Source of the DNA: Lanius collurio
Lineage: Eukaryota; Chordata; Aves; Passeriformes; Laniidae
Assembly (NCBI GenBank): GCA_020086605.1
Contig: JACBWW010000021.1
Coordinates: 438,288-502,287 of the forward strand
Length of the DNA stretch: 64,000 nucleotides
Direction: 5' to 3'
Below, piece by piece: positions 44,500-56,160 of this stretch (its first letter is position 1; every line of letters begins with the position of its first letter). Under the pieces are notes generated by a model that saw only the letters and a program-made list of their open reading frames with translations, did not search any database and was not told the origin of the DNA. The position numbers and the translations under genes are program-made.

Positions 44500-44830
44500 G
44501 AGGGACCATGGAAATAGCAGGTTTCTATCAAAATATCTTTTCAACAGCAAGCTCTGAAATGCATTTATTTTTAGTGATTTTTCTTTTAAAACAAAATTCT
44601 TCTGGGAAATGATCCTGCTGGTTAAAGTCCTCCCTGAAAATATAAGCACCAAGAGCCATCTGCTCTATGTTTGGATTTAGGTATTTTCTTCCAGAGTGCT
44701 CTTTGCAAAAACCGAAGGCTTTTCCTAAGAACGGTATTTAGAAAATGAGGTGGTTTGGGTTTTTCTTCTGCTTTTTTCCTTTGAGAAAAGGAGAAAAGTT
44801 ATTTCCTAGAGAATTTGGTATAATGGAGAA
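44500..44830. promoter_or_regulatory. AT-rich stretch, weak candidate element
   Basis: AAATATCTTTTCAAC, GCATTTATTTTTAGTG and TATTTAGAAAATGAGG in about 330 nt. It is moderately AT-rich with few TAAT words and one retained CpG, so the case is weaker than for other islands. Confidence 0.2.
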
Positions 44831-47189
44831 GGGGGTATGGTCATTTTTTCAGGCTGCTCTGTCCTCTAAGTAGTGCAGGAATAGAGCAGCCAGGTACAAC
44901 TGGGGTCCCAAACACCCCACAGACTCTTGCCCTGCCCAAAAGCTTGGAGGGAAGCAGGATGTGGTGCTGGGAGCAGGGATCCCAGCCTGAGCATGTAGTA
45001 GGCACATAAGCCCTCTTCCCAAGGAGCCTGCAAACCTTGGGGCTGGATGATGTGGTCAGAGGCTTTATTTAGTTCTGAGCCTGAGTGGATTTTTAATGCA
45101 TGAATTTTTAGTGTTTAAACTGAACAGATCTTTGAACTGCTGTGGTTTCCGAGGGATGTTTCTCTTCCTCTCTGAATGCATGTGCCATAAATGCTCCCAG
45201 AAAATCCCCCATCCTCTCCGGTGTTGCTGGCTCTGGTGATGTGGCCACAGACTTGCAGTAGGGTTTCCACTAAGCCCCTGTGGAGTGTCTTGAATTTTCA
45301 GTATTGAAAAGCAAGTTTTCAGCATTAGGGTTCCATCAAAAGCATGGTGTCCCCACAAGGAGGGACATGTAGGAGTGGCAGCAGTGGGCTGTTCCCAGAG
45401 ACTGTGGGGTTACCAGGGTCACTCATGTCTTAAGCTGACCCAGATGCTGTGGTTAAACAGCATGACTGGGAGAGCTGGGAGAGAGAGAGAACCCAGCTGG
45501 AGAAAGGAATGTCACAGAAGGACAGGTGTCTGTGGTCTCTTTTGGAAGGTTGGCTTCTTCACCCCAGTAGGGCCAAGGGAAGCCCTGAATTTCTGTTCTG
45601 TGCCTTATGTGGTTCCCACCTGGCTTTCTGGATTAAAACAGATTTCTTCTCAAACATCTCCTTCCAAAGGCTGACAAAGCTATTAAGAGTTTTTTATTGT
45701 TTTTCTGTTATAAAATAATTATTAATAGTGCAAAAATTTGCTAAGGTGGGCAGGGAGCCAGGCTGCCCAGCCCATGGGTGGCACCTTGAGTGCATTTGCC
45801 AGCCCATGGGGCAAAGCTAGATTCCCCCATCCATGGTCCAGCATCTCTGCAGAGCCCACTGGTGGGATCTCATGCAGAGTGCCTAATGCTCAGGGCTTTC
45901 CAGTATCTGTGAGCTTTGGTGGGGACCATTAGGGACTCTTTGTGGCAGGAATCTGGGCACTGTTTGAGACTGGGAGGCTTCTGAGGCTTTCTAGCAGTTG
46001 AGCCAGCTCTCCCTTGTCTTGGGTGGGAGATTGTATTGTGCACACACAGCTTTGGGATGTCACATCAATGTTAACCACAGGGAGGAAGCGAGAATGGAGG
46101 TGGGTGTGCATGGCAGTTTGTTTCTTTGGGTTTATGCGCTGATATTTTCTGCTTAATTGCACCCTGACATGCACCAAGGGGCAAGGAGGGGTTTTAAAGC
46201 AGCTTTAAAAAAAAAATTACCTTCCATGAAATATTCAGGGTGGGCTGACTGCTTTTTAAAGGCTGTTCTAATTACTCCTGCAAGGCTTTCACTTCTCTTG
46301 ATCTCATTGCACATGGAGAGAGGCAGCAGGAATGTTTGTCCTGGTTAACACTGAGGGGCTGGGATGCTTTGTATTCACTGCACTGCCCCTTGGAGATGGG
46401 CAAGTTGGGAGTCAGAGGGCTAGTTCCCATGAATGTTTGCTGCTGGTGGACTGAGTGCTTGGAAAGGAATGGAGGCAGTTTAATTACATATTGGGGTATA
46501 CCAGGACCAAGAATAACATCCCTGGTGCACCCCACAGCGCTGTGTCCTGCCTCCCCATGGCTGTGGGGAGCACGTGGCATGCCTGTGGAGACAGGCTGCT
46601 CTAGGAAGTGCTCTCCCAGAGCTGTTAGGTGTGATCCAAAATTAGCATCCCATTCACTTGCTCTTAGCTGTGTTAGCTCTGCGAGGCTAATAGGGCTTAA
46701 AAAAAAAAAGAGTCTCTTGTCACCAGAATCAGCAGCTCTGACTCAGAACACACAGAGGGAGCAGACTTGCTGATTAAGGCAATGTTGATGTTGCAAGTGC
46801 TCACCCGGCCACAGCAGGGCCCTGGGACTTGCCTGAAAATCTCTGCCAGAGCCTGGGAGGGGTCCTTGGTTCCCATCTTGGTGCCTAAACCACCATGTGA
46901 GGAGGATGAAGGTGTGAGCATCAAACCCAGCCAAACTGAGGAGCATTCCCAGTGCCATGCCATGTTCCACAATTAATCACTTCCACCCACACTACACCTT
47001 CTGCCTTCCTTAAATCCTCCCTTGCCTGGTTCTGGAGCAGGGAATGGAAGCAGCTCCAGTTTTATGAATCAATCAAAGACAATGCCTGCTTTTGAGGGCT
47101 GCTGATTTAGAGAGCCCTTTGCAAGCATACATGCAGCATGATTTCTTATCAGAGCACAGCTCTGGACGAGCCTGCCAAGAGGAGCTGTT
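44831..47189. other. Non-coding with two small AT-rich islands
   Basis: AT-rich words occur at 45685-45740 (ATAAAATAATTATTAATAG) and 46200-46275 (poly(A) then AAATATTCAGGG). Otherwise GC-moderate. No gene or repeat family recognised. Confidence 0.4.
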
Positions 47190-47410
47190 CCAGCTCCTGG
47201 CCGCATCCTGGGGAGACGGCCTGAGTGGTCCTTTCATCTACAAATAAAACAAACAGGAACAAAGAAGGCAATAATATTGACTTTCATCATTGATATTTCC
47301 ATTTATCTCATACAGTTACTAATAATTAGTATTTCTGTAGCTGGATGGGCATAGCTCATAATCTCACTGTTTCAGGGGAGCCTATTAATGTCCCTGCCAA
47401 AACCAGGCAA
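47190..47410. promoter_or_regulatory. Candidate conserved non-coding element
   Basis: GAGACGGCCTGAG, CTACAAATAAAACAAACAGG, GGCAATAATATTGAC, TCATCATTGATATTTCC, TTACTAATAATTAGTATTTC and GCCTATTAATG. AACAAAG (SOX/TCF-type) accompanies several TAAT words. It ends at a sharp shift to GC-rich sequence near 47415. Confidence 0.4.
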
Positions 47411-48289
47411 GCATAAAGCCCTGGACAAGTGCCGAGGAGGGCGAGTGGGGCGGAGGGATGGGAATGGAGCAGGGCTGAGCCTGGCGGGAGAAGCAAGAGG
47501 CTGTGGAGCAGGGAACAGTGGGGCAGCAGAGCTGGGGAAGGAGACCATGGGCAAGGGCCCGAGTCAGCACTGCTGTGCCTGGGGTGGGAGAGGTGTGTGG
47601 GCTTGGTGAGGGGCATGGGGCCATCGACCAGCCCCTTGCTGCATCCTCTGGCACAGCTGGAGCGCAGCTGGTCTGTGTTCAGGAGGGAAGGGCAAGAAGG
47701 GCACTTTGTGCCGGTGGCCTTGGGGTGGAGGATGTGCTGAGATGCAGCCCTAGTGCCCTCCCCAGGGTGTGATGTGCCCCCAAACTGTGGCAGCAACCCC
47801 CCCATGTCTGTAGCACCCTGGGATATGTGGGGAACCAGGGCAGGCTCCTGCTGGGTCTGTCCCCACCTGCCCCAGGGCACCTGTGTGGTTCATGCACACA
47901 CTTCCCACAGTACCTGCAGCCTCGTTTGGTGGTGCCTTATTCTTCATTCTTTGTTCTCCTTTAAACCCTCTCATGGTGCTCTCTGTGGGTGCCTTGTGCC
48001 TATGTATTCACATACCTGGCCTGGGTCTCCTCTGGGATTCCAGGTGGGACACTGAGGTTTCCACAATGGTGCTGCTTCTCTCCTGCATTACTGTGAAATC
48101 TTTGACACACAACTGCTCTGCCAATCATTCTGGGCCAGTCTGGAGGTCCATTTCCTGCATCTGTGTTTTTAATTGTCCCGTTAAATGTGTGTCCTGACCC
48201 CTCCTGTGAGGGATGGCTTCCAGTGTGCAGCATCTGAGCATTACCAATTCCACAGGAACCGCTGTCACAGCAGCCACAGGGACCTGCAA
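47411..48289. other. GC-rich non-coding block
   Basis: G-rich on the + strand between 47420 and 47620, accounting for several overlapping open frames (up to 174 codons on -). No protein family recognised. Then GC-moderate filler. Confidence 0.45.
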
Positions 48290-48430
48290 GCAGCGAATGC
48301 AAATGCAGGGCGGTGTTTTTATTAGGATTTAAATGAGTTTAAGGCTGTTCAGAATTACAATGTGATTTGAGCCAGGAGGGGCTTATAAAACTGGTATGAG
48401 TTCATATATTATACAGTAAACATGCCTGAG
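48290..48430. promoter_or_regulatory. Candidate element with POU octamer
   Basis: Contains the POU octamer ATGCAAAT near 48298-48305, then TTTTTATTAGGATTTAAATGAG, AATTACAATGTGATTTG and CATATATTATACAGTAAAC. A CpG (GGGCGGTG) is retained beside the octamer. POU-protein use is inferred. Confidence 0.35.
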
Positions 48431-48959
48431 CCCATGGCTCCTGCTAAGCACCGTCCTCACTGAGGTGGGGAGAGCAGTGGGCAGCTGCTGAGGCTCAGCC
48501 CTGTTGCCCCAACACATTGCCATGGGGAGAGGCTGTTTGGGATGGAAGGTGGGCAGCAGTCACTGCGGTGGTTGTACAGCAGAGCTGGTCCCTGTTAACA
48601 GATCTGAGCCTGTGATGCAGTACAGGTGTGGTCTCTGGCTGAAAGGTGGGGGTGCAGGAGGGGCTTCTTGGCATGTTTTGGGTCAGGGTTTGGTTTGGGT
48701 CATGCATTCCTCCCTATGGCTCCCCTGTGTGAAGGTGGCAGGGATGATTCAGTGCTGATTGTGCTGGAGGATGCTGTGCAGTGGGTTGTGGCTTCCCTGG
48801 GTGCTGGTGCAGCACAGGGCGACCCTTCCCTGGCCCAGACCCCACACCAGCTATCTGGGAGCAGTGAGCTTTCTCCAGTTTGGTCCAGGCTGTGGACCTC
48901 CTTCCAGGGAGCTTGCACCTCCCTGGAAACCTCACAGCACGTAGGTCACCTGCTGGTTG
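48431..48959. other. Non-coding, nothing supported
   Basis: GC-moderate filler; no recognised feature. Confidence 0.45.
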
Positions 48960-49015
48960 TACAGGCAGTGCTCATAAAGGCTTTAATGGCCATTAATATA
49001 ATTACTGGCAGGGCT
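48960..49015. promoter_or_regulatory. Short TAAT cluster
   Basis: CTCATAAAGGCTTTAATGGCC followed by CATTAATATAATTACTGG at 48991-49008. Four homeodomain-type cores lie within 40 nt between GC-rich flanks. Confidence 0.3.
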
Positions 49016-49489
49016 CTGTGCAGAGGTGGGTGGTGTGAGTACCTGTGGGCACAGGAGTCCTGGGCCTGTGACACATGGGAGCCACCACAGTGATGGATTT
49101 CTTATCTGCTTCCTTAGCCAGAACAGGAATGAAAGGGAAGCTTGAGCTATTGGCTTGGGATGTTCGTGCTTTGCCTCATTTCAGTGCTGTGCTTTTGATC
49201 TCTGAAGGATACAGCTGAATATTTGAATGAGAAATACGTGGTTGTGTTGAAATCCTAGACAAAATGCCTTTTGTGCCTCCCTGCATGTTTATTTGCGTAA
49301 GAAAGTGTTTTTCTGGAGAAACACGGGAAGGAGCTTGAGGGAGAGGAAGGAAGGCGGAGGTGAGAGCATTGGGGAGCTCACAGTACAATTTCAGGACACT
49401 CAAGAGCCTCTTATTGTCAGTGGTGAGACAGCGACATCAGAGGCAGTTCAAGCAGTTGTCTGAGACAAATTGCTTCATTTGATGGCTTT
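49016..49489. other. Non-coding, nothing supported
   Basis: GC-moderate to AT-moderate sequence. No recognised feature. Confidence 0.45.
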
Positions 49490-49620
49490 GTCGGTACCTC
49501 ACTGGTTAAGTTCCTGGATTATATATTTATTATTATATACAAAGCACAGGAGAATTACAGGAATACATACATATGTATACACATCTCTGGATCCGTGGTT
49601 ATCTCCCATAAATGACCTTG
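49490..49620. repeat. AT-rich microsatellite-like stretch with palindrome
   Basis: GGATTATATATTTATTATTATATAC at about 49517-49541 and a perfect palindrome ATACATATGTAT at 49567-49578. It is probably low-complexity DNA prone to cruciforms. A regulatory role cannot be excluded given nearby TAAT words. Confidence 0.5.
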
Positions 49621-50279
49621 CAGGCAGGAAATAATGTCGCCAGCCTGTGTGGTGCTTCTGAGCAGCTTGGATGTTTGTTCTGTAGGTCCAGGGAGTGTGA
49701 GGGAAGCAGGCCCCTTTTGGGGCTCCTCACACTGGGAAGCAGGGATGGCACTGTTTGCCACAGGAGGGAGCATTCCCCTCATTCCCAAAAAGGAAGGTTT
49801 CACTTGCTTCGGGAGGCACTGAGGGAAGAGCCTTTGACAGGTAACACGCTGCTAAAGAAAGCTGCTTTCCCCAGAGAGGGAAAATTGCTGCTGGTGCCTG
49901 CGGGAGAGGTGAAAGTGGAGGTGTGACAGAGAGCAGCCCTGCTGCTTTGTCCTACTTGGAGGAGAAATGGCAAACCAGGATGTACAGGCACCCTGATGAA
50001 AAGGCCCGCTGGGAGCATTTGGATGGCATTGAAGATGCTCAGCTTCCCTGTCCCTGTGGAGCCCTGGCTTTGGCCAGCCCTGCAGTGCTGTCCCCAGGGT
50101 GTGGATGTGAGAGGAGGGGTTGTGTTCAGGGCTGTGTGGGCTGGGAGGTGTGAGCTGCATCCAGCAGCCCAGATCAAAGGGACCTCAGCCAGCCACATCC
50201 ACCAGAAAGCCTTTAATGCCCAGCCCCAGAGAAGGGAGATTTACTCAGGGGACTCATTTCCTTGCCTGAACATAAAAAA
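49621..50279. other. Non-coding, nothing supported
   Basis: GC-moderate filler. A 132-codon - frame (49800-50198) and overlapping + frames show no recognisable family. Confidence 0.45.
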
Positions 50280-50460
50280 ACTGTGTCAACTTGACATTCA
50301 GGAAACTTTAATACCTTTTTATTCATTTAACAGTTTGGCTAATTGCAGTGCTTTTTTTTTTTGTTATTTTTATATACTTCTTTTTCATTCTTTCCAACTT
50401 TGTCCTTATTTACGTTTTGTTCTTTAAAGCCATTTCATTACCCATGTTTATTGCCTGTGC
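50280..50460. promoter_or_regulatory. T-rich stretch, weak candidate element
   Basis: TTTAATACCTTTTTATTC, GGCTAATTGCAGTG and CATTTCATTACCC within T-rich low-complexity sequence (50352-50385). TAATTGC and ATTACCC are homeodomain-like, but T-richness may explain them. Confidence 0.2.
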
Positions 50461-50575
50461 TGGTTCTGTGGGTGGATGGGGGAAGGAGGAGGGGTACCCA
50501 GCTGCACCCATGTGCCAAAGCTGTCAGTAGCTCTGGTGACACCAGCCAGTTGCAGCAGATCAGGACAAGATATCA

Positions 50576-50672
50576 CCAAATTGTTTAGGTTGGAAAATAC
50601 CTCTAAGATCATTGAGTCCAACCACTAATGCAGCAAACCCACCACTAAACTGTGTCCCCAGAGACCTGCCTC
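50576..50672 (-). mobile_element. CR1 LINE 3'-end remnant
   Basis: CCAAATTGTTTAGGTTGG, AAATACCTCTAAGATC, ATTGAGTCCAACC and AACCCACCACTAAACTGTGTCC follow the word order of inverted avian CR1 tails of the older subfamilies. About 97 nt remain, on the - strand, without coding sequence. Confidence 0.75.
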
Positions 50673-51539
50673 TGTTTTGCTGAATTGTTTACTTGGGGCA
50701 GAAAAAGGATAGTGTCCCAGGGTTTCATTGTGCTGTTTTCTCTATGAAAGAATTACTGCTTTCCCGTAGAAAGAAAACTTTGGTTGGGAAGTTTCCTCAC
50801 TTTTGTTTTAGAGAACTGGGTAAATCCTTGGAAATGTCCAGATGTAAAGTGAAATGTCTTTTTGCTTCTCTGTGTTTTAGATTCACCAGCATTTAAGAGA
50901 AAATATTTTCTTCTGTTAAACTAATTCTTACTGAATTGTTCAAAAATATGAGAAGATAATAATTGCAATTATTACACTAATGGTAATGTGCCTTCACAGC
51001 CATGGCTCTTACCACAGCTAGGTGTGCTCATCCATTCCTCCTGCCTCCTCCTCAGTCAGACCTTTCCCCAGCACAGTAGGTCCCTACACAGTCCCCCATA
51101 TGTGACCTCCTTGCATCCAAACATATAGCAGCCCTGGCCCTGTTGTATACTGAACTCACCACATCCTGCTGGAGCTGCCTGTGCCTGGTATTATCCAGGT
51201 AGATGATACCTGGAGATGATACCAGCTTGAGATTAAGCTGGGCCTGCTTCCAGGAGGTGCCATAGGACACACCTTTGTGCTGGTAGCCCCATGGCATCAA
51301 TACCTGCAGCCCTTGGCACCAGCCAGCTGAGCACCAGGTCTAAACCAGGCTTCTTGTCCCATTCCTGAGCAAGGCACACACTCTGCCTGTGTCCCTGTGG
51401 GATGTTAGCCCAGTGCCCCAATGGATGCTTTCAGTGCTAGGAGCAGTTTGCAATCCCTGTGCAATCCTAGCTTGGCCTGTATGTGAGCACCAGTGAGGAG
51501 CAGAGCTGGGCAAAGATGTCAAGAGCTGTTACAGTGTGT
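50673..51539. other. Non-coding, small AT-rich patch and a local duplication
   Basis: 50880-51000 is AT-rich (GATAATAATTGCAATTATTACACTAATGG near 50955), with a TAATTGCAATTA palindromic core. Around 51200-51220 GATGATACC occurs twice 17 nt apart. No gene recognised. Frames on the - strand at 51052-51522 overlap in different phases. Confidence 0.4.
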
Positions 51540-51800
51540 GCAGGGAGCTTATATAAAAGGATCCATTTTCATTCCCCTGCTTGTCTGCTTCAGTCAAAAT
51601 ACAATGCCACAGCTAAGAGGGTGCAGTGTCAGGGCCGACCGCAGCGAGCTAATGCATGGCTGCTGTGGCGGGCGCTCCATCTCCCTGCACCGCAGCTGTC
51701 CCGGCCCTGCCGCAGCCCCCGGAGCCCGCAGCTTGCCCTGCTGTGAATCATGGCTCCTGCGGAACTGGAGCTCCCAGGCTGCCAGCCACAGCCCTGCCGG
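51540..51800 (+). promoter_or_regulatory. Candidate TATA promoter with downstream CpG cluster
   Basis: A good TATA box, TATATAAAAG, lies at 51550-51559. A CpG cluster (about 13 CpG) follows from 51636 to 51805 in an otherwise CpG-poor region. Possible initiators (TCATTCC at 51569, TTCAGTC at 51589) sit about 21 and 42 nt downstream of the TATA start, both off the usual ~30. No splice donor or recognisable protein follows, so the transcript is unknown. Confidence 0.3.
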
Positions 51801-53084
51801 GCTCGACTCCCAGCCAGGGGAGCAGCTTTCTGGTGCTCTGCCTTCCCAGCGTGAGCAGGAGCTCACGGCAGCCCAGCTGAGCCTGCTGCAGGGGCCCTGG
51901 GAGCAGCACTGTCACGTCAGGGATCTCTTTTTGCTCAGTGACACGTGTGTGCACATGGGCACACACGTACCAGAGCGCCCTTGAGCTGTCTGGCACCCGG
52001 TGTCTTCATCTCCATTATTTAGAGGCTGTGAAGAGCATCTCTGTCTGCCTGTCACTCTGTGGGCACGTTTTGGGACCGCTGGGGCATTACTGGCTGGCTG
52101 GAGGTAGCAGGGACCCAGAGATGGTGCCTTAGGCAGAGGGGACAGTGGATGCTTGCATGGTCAGACCACTTTAGCCAGGGCAGGGTGACAGCTGTGTACC
52201 TGAACCTGTGCTGCAAGTCCTTGGAGATGTGAGGAGATGAGCAGTGTGTAGGGATCTGTGTTTCCCTTCCTCTTCTCCAGTATATTTTTGCCCATTCCTT
52301 GGCAGGGCTTATGTTACCTGGACCCCTTCCTGTTGAGCTGGACCCTTCATTCCTGGAGATGCTTGGCTTTTTTTCTGCCACTGTGTTAGGTAGCAGACGT
52401 GCTCTGTGTGGCTTGGAGGTGGTAATGTATATGCTCATCTGCCCAGAGGCTCACGGATGCTTAAGGCAAGCCTTTGCTATTGTATTCCCCCCTTCTCCCT
52501 TAAAAGTCTACTGCATCTCCTCTGGAAGTCTGTGCTGAGGCTGTGTGCTTTTGGAGAGTAGTGGCTGTGCCAACTTCCCAGCAACAAGGAGGGTGTTTTT
52601 GTCTAGCAGGTGGATGGGGGTGGCTCTGCCCTCCAGCAGCACTGCTCCACGATCAGGCCCCATGAGGGATCATCCCCTGGCCAAGGCACCATGTCTTTGT
52701 TCTCTGTCTGCAAATTCCTCCTTAGTGAGGCCTTGGCTCCACGAGCAGAGCCTGCTCTACAGGAACAGGCAATATGAATCCTGAAACCTCAATGCACCGA
52801 GCAATTTTCATCAGAGGTTTTGCACCTTGCCTTTCTCTGCTCTCTTTTTTCCCCTCATTTCTCCTCAGTTAGAAAGACATGGAAACAGGTCTCCTGGGCT
52901 TTGCTGGGGAGCTCGCCACCACCCCTTGCCTCTCATTAGCACGAGCAGAGCAGCTGATGGGGCTGTGGGGATGCAGCAGCAGCAGAGCTGCAAAACTCTT
53001 CCCAGCACTGGCTGGACTGAGGCAGAGGCCACCAGCCATCTCCTACCCCATCCCCCTGAAATGTCACTTGCTTTTAAATGCACT
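51801..53084. other. Non-coding, nothing supported
   Basis: One CACGTG E-box at 51942-51947 within alternating purine-pyrimidine sequence. Otherwise GC-moderate filler with chance frames. Confidence 0.45.
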
Positions 53085-53245
53085 AGTAGTTTAAAATAAG
53101 AATAACCTGCTCCAGGGCTTCTTAAACCGTGGAATTAAATATGGTTCTGGTCTCTAGGCAGAGTCTGACTCTTCAATTCTAAATCTGCTCAGCCAAGCGA
53201 AATATTGCAGGGGGAAAGAAATCAATATTTCTCAGGCCCAGCACA
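53085..53245. promoter_or_regulatory. Candidate conserved non-coding element
   Basis: TAGTTTAAAATAAGAATAACC, CTTAAACCGTGGAATTAAATATGG, CTTCAATTCTAAATC, AAGCGAAATATTGCAGG and GAAATCAATATTTC. Two CpG are kept in AT-rich words. The texture matches the stronger islands. Confidence 0.35.
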
Positions 53246-54149
53246 GAGAGGAAGCTGTCTGTGTGTGGCTGCAGGCATGCAAGTGCAGATGTGCACACAC
53301 ATGAGGCTGTGGTGGGAAGGCGTCAGAGAAACACCACTGAGACCCGGGATGGGGAGAAGAACATGGTGTTAGCCGTGCCAGTGCTGTGTGTGCTGCTCCT
53401 GGAGAGATGTGGGTGTGAGTCCATCCTACTCAGGTGTGTGACACAGCTGGGGTTCCCTCCGTGGGGTTCCCAGCACAGTCTTTTAGAGAAGGAAACACAG
53501 TTTTTCCTGTTTCAAGACATGTAATTTAGTGGCCAGGGAGAGGCTGTGAGCTTATTGTAGAGCAGGTGAACTCTGCCTGTGTTGGTTTCTGGTACCTGGT
53601 GTGTGGAGCTGAGCTGTGCAGGAGATGGGAATAATCAGGGGTTCTAGCAGACTGAAGGATTTTCCCAGTGACCCCCAGGCCCCATCATTTGGAGGATGGA
53701 AGTGGTTGAGACAGTGAATAGATGGGGTGCTTTCACTGTCTACCTCAAGGACTAATCTGGCTGCACACATGCAGCAGTGCGTGGCCCATGGTAGCCTATC
53801 CTGGCCATGGCTGTCCTTGTCTGCTGTGTTTCTCTTGCCCAGAGGACACAGACTGTGTGTGGAATGGCCCCTGCTGTCTCTTCTGGGAGCATTGCTGAAA
53901 ATTCCCATCCTTTTCTGCAGAAAGGGACATGTTTCAGGATCAGGATGCTGTAGCTGGGGTTGTAGTTGAGGGGCAGATGAAGCTGGTTTTGCCAGATCTG
54001 AGTTCTCCAAGTGGTTTCTGTCCAAGCCCTCTCCTCTCTCACTGCTTCGCAGAGTCCTGATGTTCTCCCTCTCTGCTCCTCTGTGGTGGGAGGAGGGAGC
54101 TGTGCCACCGTGTCGGGATCAGGGGAGGAGGGTCTCCATCTGCAGTGGG
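53246..54149. other. Non-coding, nothing supported
   Basis: GC-moderate filler. A 157-codon - frame (53552-54025) has no recognised family. Confidence 0.45.
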
Positions 54150-54270
54150 AAGGACAAATGTTATTGACCTGCGCTGGCATTTGACCAAACCACAGACACT
54201 CATCCCTCTCAAAAAGCTTCTCTGATAGCTTAATTTCTTAATTGCTGTCTGTGATCAGCATGTCAGCTCT
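54150..54270. promoter_or_regulatory. Small candidate element
   Basis: AAATGTTATTGACCTGCGCTGG, GATAGCTTAATTTCTTAATTGCTG and GTGATCAGCATGTCAGC. TAATT words and one CpG in about 110 nt. Confidence 0.3.
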
Positions 54271-54840
54271 GGCTGTCCTCCAAGATCTGTCACTTCCAGC
54301 AGGCTCGTGCTCACTGCCACCTTGCTTTGGTCACTATTTTCAGCTCACCTGAATAACTGGCTAGAGAGTCTCCCATCTCCATGCAGGCCACCTCTGCTGC
54401 TCCTGAGGGCAGTGGTGAGTACTGAAGGAGTTCAAAATATGGAGGAGTGCCAGTTCAAGGCCCCAGCTCCGAGCCTGTCTTGTCCCTTGGCCAGAAAGCG
54501 AGGGTTGGAGCTGAACTGTGTGTTCTGAGGTCCCAGGCAGAATCAAGCACAGCACTAGAAGAGGTAAAGATGCCTGGTGCTGGGCTCAGAATGGAGAGCC
54601 TGGTGGGATGCCTGGGAGTGAGGGGGGCCCAAAGGAGAGCTGCCCTCTGTGGGAGTCTGGCACTGGATGATGGGAATTCCCAGTGGCTTGGGCCATCCGG
54701 TTAAAGTAGTGCCATGAACACGTGCAGCAGGAGCTTACACGCTGCAGGACAGCAAGGCTCTGTATCTCAATAAGCAGCACACCAAGGCAGACCTGAAAAT
54801 AAATATTTGAAGAGGAAATAGTATTCTGTCTTCTGTTGTC
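54271..54840. other. Non-coding, nothing supported
   Basis: GC-moderate sequence. A splice-like pair encloses 28 nt at 54387-54414 but is too short to credit. Confidence 0.45.
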
Positions 54841-54892
54841 TCTCCTCCTTCTCTTTCTCTCTCTCTCTCTCTCTCCTCTCCCCCCTTCTCCT
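54841..54892 (+). repeat. (CT)n microsatellite in pyrimidine tract
   Basis: About 12 uninterrupted TC dinucleotides (54851-54875) inside a longer pyrimidine-only stretch ending in CCCCCC. Ordinary microsatellite. Confidence 0.9.
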
Positions 54893-55859
54893 GTCTTTCA
54901 CGTGTGACTGAACAGGAGAGTTCATTGTTAAAGGGAGTTTGTTGTCTTGAGGGTTTTTTACCTTTCTCTACTTCCCCAAGGAGGAAACTCCAGGTGCTGC
55001 ACTGTTAACAGCCCTACACAGCAGCAAGTGCTCTCTTCGTGCCGAGTTTTTCCATGCCCAGGATGATGGGTGCTTGTTTTCTTTCTCTGTGCTTAGTTTG
55101 TTTGTCATGATAAAACACAAGTAGACAGCTCTTCCTTTTCCAGGCAACAAATGTGACGGGATTAAGCTGCCTGAAGTCTGTAAGTGTGGTTCAGCCCAAC
55201 ACTACAATAGGTTTTCTCATTCTTAGCAGGTCAGTTGTGCCATAAGGAATACTTCTCCTGGTCCCTGTTCTTGGTGGGAAAGGTTAAAATTTGGCCAGAG
55301 AGAATGCAGCTGACCTTGTACCTTCCTGGTAAAAGAGTAAGGGACTGACAAGCTGTGGATAGATGCGAAGGTCAGGGCTTGTAGCACTGCCTGTACTTCA
55401 TGTCAGACAGAAAGTGAGCTGCTGAGGCAGAGGTGGGAAGATCAGCCTGCTGCTGGGCCACCAGAGACGGTGAGGGGAGCCCATGCTGACATGGTGTGCA
55501 CCCTGTGTCAGTTGTATGGGGCTGTCAGTGGAAGTTGGGGTGTTGGATGCAGAAGTTGGTCCTGGAAAAGCAAATGCAGAGTCAGCCCACGGGCTCTGCG
55601 ATCTCCCACTCTGCATCTGAGGATCCGTGGGCTGGGAAAGGAGCATTGGCATCATCGAGAGCCCTCCTCCGAGCGTGAAGGGAAGTGTTAGGAGAAATCA
55701 GCTGTAAAAGTAGAGGTGCAGAGTGGTAGTGAGAAGGGAATGGGGAAGGGAAAGGCTCCAAACAGGAAATGGGACTAAAAAACACAGAGGTGGTTTAAGG
55801 ATATCTGAGATGTCACAGGCAAGGGAGATGGGCTGGGGAAGATGTAACTTTGAGAGAAG
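54893..55859. other. Non-coding, nothing supported
   Basis: GC-moderate filler. Purine-rich texture at 55720-55760 (GGGAATGGGGAAGGG). No gene. Confidence 0.45.
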
Positions 55860-56160
55860 TCTTCTCAGACTGGCTGCAAATGTTTGCTGAGCTTCTCAGC
55901 TATATTTAGCAGGCTCCATGCCCTTTGGAGAGTTCTCCAGGCAGATGGCAGAGGAGTGGTTTGCCAAATGGTGGAAGCTGTGTCGGAAGGGGGTACCCGG
56001 CATTCGGGGAAAGAAGTTTAATGTCAGCTTCGCCCTTTCCGCAGCAAAGCCAAGTGGTTTGCTTTGCTGCCCGCTGGACAGAGCTGCCAGATGGCCAAAT
56101 ATTTGCTTATAAATTAGCAATGGGAAACAGACGATGCAAAGCCCTAAACTGAAGAAACCC
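55860..56160. promoter_or_regulatory. CpG-retaining candidate conserved element
   Basis: AGCTATATTTAGCAGGC, GTGTCGGAAGG, ACCCGGCATTCGGGG, GAAGTTTAATGTCAGC, CTTCGCCCTTTCCGC, AAATATTTGCTTATAAATTAGC and GACGATGCAAAGCC. Seven CpG in an AT-balanced 300 nt. A 64-codon ATG frame (55918-56112) with a basic, Trp-rich translation runs through it, but no family or splice sites support coding. Confidence 0.4.

Noticed and set aside
51052..51522. Run of - strand frames considered as a retroviral or retrotransposon remnant
   Set aside because: The frames are in different phases and show no reverse transcriptase, integrase or protease motif, and no LTR-like ends were seen.
54387..54414. 28-nt segment between acceptor-like and GTGAGT donor-like sites
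   Set aside because: Too short, and the pyrimidine tract is weak. Such pairs arise often by chance.
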